Assembly: GCA_020137815.1 (NCBI GenBank)
Contig: CM035355.1
Location: 372,001 to 436,000, forward strand
From: Hormiphora californensis
Taxonomy: Eukaryota > Ctenophora > Tentaculata > Cydippida > Pleurobrachiidae
DNA: 64,000 bases
Direction of reading: 5' to 3'
Numbering within the stretch: the first letter of the stretch is position 1; every line of letters starts with the position of its first letter. The position numbers were made by a program, and so were the translations under genes. Positions 51,201 through 64,000 of the stretch are shown in pieces. The notes beneath the pieces were generated by a model that saw nothing but the letters and a program-made list of their open reading frames with translations, was not told the DNA's origin and did not search any database.

Positions 51201-53860
51201 AATCGTGCATCAGAAAAACTGGATTCCCAAATCGTGGTTTGGAAGGTTTTAAAAAGAGGACTTGGGGAAGGCAGTTTTTAAAGGGAGGTGGGATCCAAAG
51301 GGCTGGTGAATTTCTATCGTTGGCTGGGAAAGGGATATGGAAAGCGGTACCGAGGAAAGGGTGAGGACTGGAAAAAAAATTTAAAAGCCTGGAGGGATGA
51401 GGAACCTAAAAGGGTTACTTCGAGGAGGAGGGAATGCAGAAAGGTGTTGGGGAAACTTGGAACTATGGATGCGAACGGAATTTAAAAGACCTGAAAGAAA
51501 CTGTTGGGGAAAATGGATGGGAAAAAAGGGGCACTTTTCATTAAAGAGGGGTTTTGGGTTTCGCCAAAGGGACCCAAAGAAATTTCAAATAAGCCCAGAA
51601 AATCCTTGGGAAAACTGAAAAAATTCCCAACAAAAACCAAGAAACTTGGGAGATGATTTTCCCAGTTCTTGTTCCAAAGGGAAAAAAATTTGAACCCCAA
51701 ATCAATAGGGGCGAAGCAGCTGCGACTTTTTAGGAAACCCGGAAAAGCCCGTCATTCAAAAATGGAAAAGGGAATTTAAAAGATTCGGAGAGGAAATTTT
51801 TAAGGTGGTGAACTTGTCAAGCAAACTTGGACCTTTATCCGTGCCCCCTTTGGGAGTAAGGAGTGCTTAGGGGTCTTGCTCCGGTATTAACCGATGGTAA
51901 AACCAAACTCTACCCTCTACTTGCGGAATCTCCCAAAAGCTTCTGTTTCCCCACCATCAAATTGTACGGGGATAGGGAAGCTCTCATAACATCGTCCGTT
52001 CAAAATTCCCCTTTTCCTTTTTAAGTCCCGAAAAATGGGGCTCACCCCAGCGGAAAAGTTACCCCTTGAAAGCAAATTTACTTTCTGGACAAGCATCAAT
52101 ACCCCGGTTTTCCCGGCTGGTCCAGTTGCGAAAAAGCTGTTAGCCGCAGTTTTTATGAGTATTAGGGAGATGGATAAAGGAAATTTTGTTTCTATCTGTT
52201 TGGACTGAGCGCTCTTTGAACGTGGATCAGGAAAGTTTTTGGAGGGTTTGCAGAAAAGGTTTGGAGTGGGATGGTATCCTCTTCAAAGGGTTTAAGGCTA
52301 CCTGATTTTTCCGATCTTAGAGTCTCGGTTTGGGGATTGTTCTGGAACCCGGCCTTACTCGTGGAGTGCCCCAGGGGGCTCTTCTTTGGGTTTTTTTGTT
52401 TCTACTTTTCTTTAAACGTGCAAATATTTTGGAAACCATAGGACCCAAAAATTTAACAGACGACCCCCCCGCCTAGGAGGGGCCACGATCACTGGGGTCA
52501 ACGGGTGGTTTGGGGTTGTCTGGGAAAAGGTGAAACGGTGTGTGGGGGGGTGGTTGGGGTGTAAGAGGAAAAAGGTTCCTTTCCCGCGGAAAGCGCATTT
52601 CTTGGAAATCTCTCTCCCCCTTTGGAGGGAACGGAAAATTTTCCCCCCGATGTTTGTGGACCAGATGGGAAAACCTTGGGGTCTCTGGGGCCAAAAACTT
52701 AACTTTTCCGAAGGGAAATGGAGGAAAAGTTGGGCTGTCCCACGGAAAAATTTGGGTTACCATGTTTTATATTAAAACAGGGGGGAACAATTATTATCGG
52801 GTTTTATTAAAGTAAATCGTCTTGCTTGGCCCGGTTTTTTGGTTTCTCCAAAAACATAAACTTTGGCGGAAATTTTTTCCTCCCCTGGGGGAACAAGGGA
52901 AAAGGGGAAAACTCGGCACAATTTCCCCCCCCCTAAAAGACCTTAAAGTGGGAACGCTTATAAGAATCTTGGAAGGCACCTTTTTTCCTAAAGGAAATGC
53001 CCTTTAAAAAACTGGGGTTTTAGGACAAAAAGGGGACTATGATTGCCTTAAAAGTAAAAACACCCCCAAAAACAGGTCAACGCCAAAATTTTAAATTGAA
53101 CGAGGGGAACTAAAACAATTTTTTGCCTGCTATTTAATCTCCCCCTGGTTAAAGGCGTCCCCAACGTTGATACCTTTAAACCCCGAAAAACAACTCCGTT
53201 GGTTCTTTGGGAAAAATGGGTGTGGGGAACCCGGTGGGTTTTTTTGTGATTTGGGGGTTCAACAGTGACCCCTTTCACATTTTTTAAAATCTGGTATCCT
53301 TTTTTCAAATGTGAATTTAGGCTTTTAAATATTTAAGGTTTTAATGGGACCTTAAACCCCCGTTTTAAACCATTTTTGTTTTCCTTATTTTCTTTTTTTA
53401 AAAACCGAAAGTTTGTTTTATTTTTTTCAGGTTCCCTCGGACTGTCCCCTCCCATATTTTGACATGTTTCCTGGTTCGGGTTAACGCGGTTTAAAATTAT
53501 TTTTTTAATTTTTGAATTTAATTCCCCCAAAAACCCCATTGTTTTCCATTTGGGTTTTTTAAAAACCCGGTTTCCGTGGGGGTCATAAATTAACTTGAAT
53601 AACCCTGTTTTAAATTCAAATTGGCCTCAGACGGGTTTTCCCCCAGTGGGAAAGGGGTAAAAAACAGCAAAAATTTTTTATTATTTAAAAAAATTTTCCT
53701 TTTTACGAAACACCCCTTTTTATATATCACCCCCTACCCTTTAAAATTTCGGGTTTCATAAAAAGTATGAAAACTTGTTAAAACCTATCTAAAAGTTGTT
53801 ACTTTTTTTTTTTTGAACCAGGGTGAATTGAAAAAAACGACCGGTAGCGATTCCACCACA
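48230..53860. other. Homopolymer-rich stretch, probably unreliable consensus
   Basis: From about 48.23 kb the text changes character: runs of three to five identical bases dominate (ggggaaaacccc-type words), long C runs occur at 48.94-49.02 kb, microsatellites and recognisable repeats vanish, and no exon is seen. Normal texture returns near 53.87 kb. It looks like low-quality reads rather than a biological region. Missing MFSD14 exons may be hidden here. Confidence 0.6.
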
Positions 53861-54252
53861 TGTTTAACAACAGAGGTGTGTCGCATAACTCCTTATATGG
53901 GCATAAAATTCCAATCTTGTGGAATTTATTCTGACTCGACTATAGCTTAGTTATCAATGAATCCATCTCTAATACCTTTGGAATGGCATTTTGCACATTT
54001 CTGAAGCTTTTTGTAGCCAAATTCCAGCATCTTCATAGTTTTCCAAAAACAAAAACAGTGTTAATGGCCAAAATATCGAAAAATTCCGGTATGTAATGGT
54101 AGCTCAGACAATTTCCTCGGCATGTTCAAAAAATTAGAACTTTCTGTTTTTTAGTTTGGACACAGGAATTTTTTTCCCGCCGTACAAGCGATATTATTAC
54201 CCCTCCGTGAGCTAGCGCAGAGGGGGAATTTCATTACCAAATATTTCCCCAG

Positions 54253-57152
54253 GTTTACTGCAGGGAATCCTAACAGGGATCAGAGGACTCAGCAATGGGT
54301 TTGGTCCAGCTACCTTTGGGCTCCTGTTCTACATCTTCCATGTCCAGTTGGATGAGGCAACAGAGGGAGAGGGAATAGACAATCCTTACACTGGGGTATG
54401 TAGTATGTCATGGGAGGGGGAGAGGGAATAGACAATCCTTACACTGGGGTATGTAGTATGTCATGGGAGAGGGAATAGACAATCCTTACACTGGGGTATG
54501 TAGTATGTCATGGGAGGGGGAGAGGGAATAGACAATCCTTACACTGGGGTATGTAGTATGTCATGGGAGGGGGAGAGGGAATAGACAATCCTTACACTGG
54601 GGTATGTAGTATGTCATGGGAGGGGGAGAGGGAATAGACAATCCTTACACTGGGGTATGTAGTATGTCATGGGAGGGGGAGAGGGAATAGACAATCCTTA
54701 CACTGGGGTATGTAGTATGTCATGGGAGGGGGAGAGGGAATAGACAATTCTTACACTGGGGTATGTAGTATGTCATGGGAGGGGGAGAGGGAATAGACAA
54801 TCCTTACACTGGGGTATGTAGTATGTCATGGGAGGGGGAGAGGGAATAGACAATCCTTACACTGGGGTATGTAGTATGTCATGGGAGGGGGAGAGGGAAT
54901 AGACAATCCTTACACTGGGGTATGTAGTATGTCATGGGAGGGGGAGAGGGAATAGACAATCCTTACACTGGGGTATGTAGTATGTCATGGGAGGGGGAGA
55001 GGGAATAGACAATCCTTACACTGGGGTATGTAGTATGTCATGGGAGGGGGAGAGGGAATAGACAATCCTTACACTGGGGTATGTAGTATGTCATGGGAGG
55101 GGGAGAGGGAATAGACAATCCTTACACTGGGGTATGTAGTATGTCATGGGAGGGGGAGAGGGAATAGACAATCCTTACACTGGGGTATGTAGTATGTCAT
55201 GGGAGGGGGAGAGGGAATAGACAATCCTTACACTGGGGTATGTAGTATGTCATGGGAGGGCACAGTGGTAATTTTGAGGGGGGTAGGGTGACATAGGGTA
55301 GATCAACACATGTTTGGATCACATGGGGTAGTTCCTAGGGTAAACCGATGCAAAAAATACGTTTCCACATAGTTTCAAAGCTCTAGGTTGAAAGGTTACG
55401 GAGATATCGGCGAATCATTATGGTGATAGGAAATTTTTTTTTCAAAGCATAAATTTAGGTAGTCACCCCGGACTATTTTTTGACGAGAAATCGATTGCTG
55501 ATAAAATTAAGACGATTTACCTAAAGGAAAGGGGTCAAAACGCGTTTTTTCGTCTTTTTTCGTCGTTATTTTGCAAAAAAGTGGTCAAGATGATGAGATA
55601 GAAAGCAGAAAACATTTTAAAATGAAATTTTGGACATTTTTTGGCTAGATTTGAAAATTTCATCTATTTTGATTAATTTTTGTTCTATTTATGAAGACTA
55701 AGAACTGCCAGATTTTAAGATTTCTTTCAAAATTCAGTTACTAAGATGTTTTGCATGTTATCCCACACTTGTTTTGGACGAGAAATCGATTGCTGATAAA
55801 ATTATGAGCCTGAATAAGAAGTGAAAAGGCGAAAAACGCTTTTTTGTTATTTTTTTCATATTTTGGTTAAATATGGATTTTTTCACAAAATAGCAAATAG
55901 CCGTATGATGCAATGGTTTTAGAGCTCCGATATTGATGGCAATCGATTTAACGTGCAAAAATAGGTCGGAAAACCTGTCAAGTCAGGCCTCAGCTACTCA
56001 TTTATAAAAAATCATTTTTTAAAAGTGAAAAACACGCTTCCTTCAACGCTATTTTACCCAATTTTCGGATCGTTTCGGAGAAGTGCCCCATACACCAAAA
56101 GATAGATATTTGTCAGGCCTTTCAAATAAAACTGGTCTCCCGTGACGACTCATGACGACTTTGTGTATGACATAGCCTTATGTTTCGTTTTTGGCTGAAA
56201 AATGACTTTCCGAAAGAAATTTTTCAAAAATTTCCAAAAATTTTGAAATTTCACCCAATTGCCCTTCCAAGACAACATACATTGAAGAATATGTATAATT
56301 TTCGTCTCGTCCTAAAACCCTGCAAGTAAAATGGCAGTCAAAAAAGACAGTCAAAAATGACAGTCAAAAATGACGAAAAACTCAAATAACGCATCGATTC
56401 TGAAGCAATCAATCGGTGGGTCGCATGGCATACAACTCTATGGACTAATATCTATCGGATAGAACCATTTTTAGAAAAAAAAAATTTTCCTATGTCCACC
56501 TAAAAACCACTGTGGAGGGGGAGAGGGAATAGACAATCCTTACACTGGGGTATGTAGTATGTCATGGGAGGGGGAGAGGGAATAGACAATCCTTACACTG
56601 GGGTATGTAGTATGTCATGGGAGGGGGAGAGGGAATAGACAATCCTTACACTGGGGTATGTAGTATGTCATGGGAGGGGGAGAGGGAATAGACAATCCTT
56701 ACACATGGGGTATGTTTTTAGTAGCATAGCTAATGGGTGTCCCCCTGAAGATGGGTGACGAAGGAGTGATCCTGGAGATTCGTTTACCCGACTGGGGTGG
56801 TACTGGTATAGATATAACCCGGGGTTTTAGCTCAATAAAATAAAAGAGTAGAAGAGAAATAGAAGCTACATTTTGATTTCATATCAAGTCTATCTAACTA
56901 AATGCTAACCTCCTCTCTCTCTCTCTCCTACAGATATCACTGCCTGGTGGCCCCTTCATTTTTGGAGCCCTCCTCGCTTTCCTGGCTCTGTTAATCACCC
57001 TCTCATTACCCGACAAGGCAGCTATAAAGCCCAAGATTGATCACCGCAAGAAAACGGACTCTGAGCCAAGTGAAGATGAAGGAGGTGGTGTGGGGTCAGG
57101 GTTTCACCACCATCATGATCATAGCCCACTACTTCCCGAATCTGTTCCTTGA
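54253..57152 (+). CDS. MFSD14 (HIAT1)-type major-facilitator transporter, last two exons
   Basis: Exon 54253-54395 (acceptor ATATTTCCCCAG) encodes GLLQGILTGIRGLSNGFGPA, then TFGLLFYIFHVQLDEA, ending DNPYTG. Exon 56934-57152 (acceptor CTCTCTCCTACAG) gives ISLPGGPFIFGALLAFLALL and ITLSLP, then a His-rich tail ending SPLLPESVP. The GIRGL-NGxGPAxxG-FYIFHV block, the GPF-FGA-LLALL helix and the PLL near the C-terminus match animal MFSD14A/B, an orphan transporter of internal membranes. Phases agree (exon 1 ends phase 0). The 5' part of the gene is not found on this strand. The intron is filled by copies of its own donor region and a transposon. Confidence 0.85.
54369..55260 (+). repeat. 53-bp minisatellite spanning the MFSD14 splice donor, main block (17 copies)
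   Basis: The unit starts GAGGGAATAGACAATCCTTA, continues CACTGGGGTATGTAGTATGT and ends CATGGGAGGGGGA: the last 27 exon bases, the donor GTATGT and 26 intron bases. Copies start every 53 bp from 54369 to 55211 (one 47-bp copy at 54422). Nearly all are identical. Only the first copy is continuous with the exon. Confidence 0.97.
55261..56514. mobile_element. 1.25-kb non-autonomous transposon inserted in the minisatellite
   Basis: Ends CACAGTGGTAATTTT / AAAAACCACTGTG, flanked by GAGGG on both sides (55256-55260 and 56515-56519). No transposase frame. The word GACGAGAAATCGATTGCTGA is repeated at about 55480 and 55777, and GGCAATCGATTTAACGTGCA at 55938 is shared with the 41701-43044 element. Confidence 0.85.
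56515..56718 (+). repeat. 53-bp minisatellite, block right of the transposon (4 copies)
   Basis: Copies begin at 56523, 56576, 56629 and 56682. The last diverges (ACACATGGGGTATGTTTTTAG) and runs into ordinary intron sequence. Confidence 0.95.
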
Positions 57153-58194
57153 AGGAAGAGAGAGAAAGAGAGAGGCTTATATGTTTTGTATTTAGAGTAA
57201 ACGTGGGAATTTTTGTCAGTTTGTGGAGTGGGTTTTCTTCTTTTTCCGATTAGTTGAGAGTGAGATAAAGAGATATAGAGATAGAGACAGTGAGGAAAGT
57301 CGTTATGTAGCATATTAATTGTAGAATTTTTTGTTTATTTCTTTCGGCCAGCTTACAGATATCTTATTGTTTCGGTTACACACATTGCCCCAAATAAGGA
57401 TTAAATATATTAAAGTCTTAGTTGATTAACCAACATAGACTGCAGTAGAGTTTAACTTTAGTATTCTAAATACATTGCATGAAGTTTTTTCCTATACAGT
57501 AAATCTAATTACAGCGTTCCCACAACCACCTACATCTGTCCGACTCTAGCACTCACTATAATATCAACAAGAATTACTTTGAGTTATTACTTTGAGTTCG
57601 AACCTTTCAACTGATATAGTGATTTGTGTATTATACACCTCCTTCACAAAAGAGTCTCAGTCATGTCAAGCTGAGAGGCATGGGTTTCTATTTTCGATTT
57701 GTTGATATCATTCTCGAGTCAGTACTCACGACACCATGAAAACACGATCTTTCTTGAACTTGAAGTTGATGACTATTGGAAAGTTGTTGTGATCAATGAT
57801 CAGATCATGATTCAGATTGTCCCATTCCTTTCAGTTTTAACATCTTCAGTAAAATGTGTTGTATTATTTGTGTCGAACATGGAATGGTTGGGGTGGAACA
57901 AAATACAGCAGTTCAATCATTACTATATTTTATGCAGTATTTGAGTTATTTCATAATTCATAATGAGGTACATTTGTCACGCGCAAATAAACTTTAATGT
58001 GGCCGCAACATTGTGGCGCGCCTCAGAAATTGTCTCTTCTGAGAACGCGCGCGCTGTTCATCCATCCAAAAGCACTCCGCAAGCAATCGTCCCCAGTTTT
58101 GTGTGTGCTCGACATTTCCACCAGCGACTCGTTTCTTCTTTCAACTCTTCGAGGTTCTCCGCCTCCGTTATTTTGCGGTTGTTTTTTAGTAAAT
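57153..58194. other. MFSD14 3' UTR and upstream region of the next gene
   Basis: No exon recognised. From 57970 CpG-rich words (CACGCGCAAATAAAC, GTGGCGCGCC, GAACGCGCGCGC) lead up to the ATG at 58195 and mark a likely promoter/5' UTR. Confidence 0.45.

Positions 58195-64000
<5,806 letters not shown>

Noticed and set aside
49444-53539. Many short frames of 60-136 codons on both strands
   Set aside because: They sit in the homopolymer-rich block, show no domain and are likely noise.
22324-54800. Regularly spaced repeats as a CRISPR array
   Set aside because: Eukaryotic context; units are head-to-tail without unique spacers.

Overview
The window is animal nuclear DNA: split genes with GT-AG introns, an adhesion GPCR, a Rab26/37-type GTPase, a PLD6 (Zucchini) piRNA-pathway nuclease, an alpha-arrestin and an MFSD14-type transporter, in a background crowded with non-autonomous DNA transposons, GA/TC microsatellites and telomere-like TTAGGG tracts. 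A non-bilaterian such as a sponge would fit the compact genes and receptor architecture, but that is inference; no marker here fixes the species.

Layout. 1-1.2 kb is a decayed copy of the 3' end of the adhesion GPCR that lies intact, inverted, at 11.7-14.4 kb. 1.2-9 kb is mostly repeats, including a CCCTT satellite at 3.8-5 kb and an A/T-rich array at 6.2-6.9 kb. 9.0-10.6 kb holds two compact single-exon genes on the + strand: a putative mitochondrial membrane protein and PLD6. 12.0-29.5 kb (- strand) is one large multi-exon adhesion GPCR reading Ig, Ig, laminin-EGF x4, cysteine-rich ephrin-receptor-like modules, HRM, GAIN/GPS, seven-transmembrane domain and tail. Its introns host nested palindromic elements. 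29.8-34.8 kb (+) is the Rab gene. 39.0-40.9 kb (-) is a single-exon alpha-arrestin with an unusual tyrosine-motif N-terminus. 44.1-44.6 kb (-) carries damaged MFSD14 exons, while the last two MFSD14 exons lie on the + strand at 54.3-57.2 kb; between them are a 100-N gap and about 5.6 kb of homopolymer-rich, probably unreliable sequence. 58.2 kb to the right edge (+) is an unrecognised gene with a LINE ORF1-like gene in one intron.

The strongest unexpected pattern is that tandem repeats repeatedly span exon-intron junctions. Six junctions in three genes have been copied in tandem together with a working-looking splice site: the acceptor of the GPCR TM7 exon (x2), a donor of a GPCR Cys-rich exon (x2), a donor of a laminin-EGF exon (x4), the acceptor of Rab exon 2 (x2), the acceptor of a Rab exon (x6, 60-bp unit, in frame) and the donor of the penultimate MFSD14 exon (x21, 53-bp unit). 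The inverted GPCR paralogue keeps the unduplicated state for one of them and also serves as the empty site for two transposon insertions.
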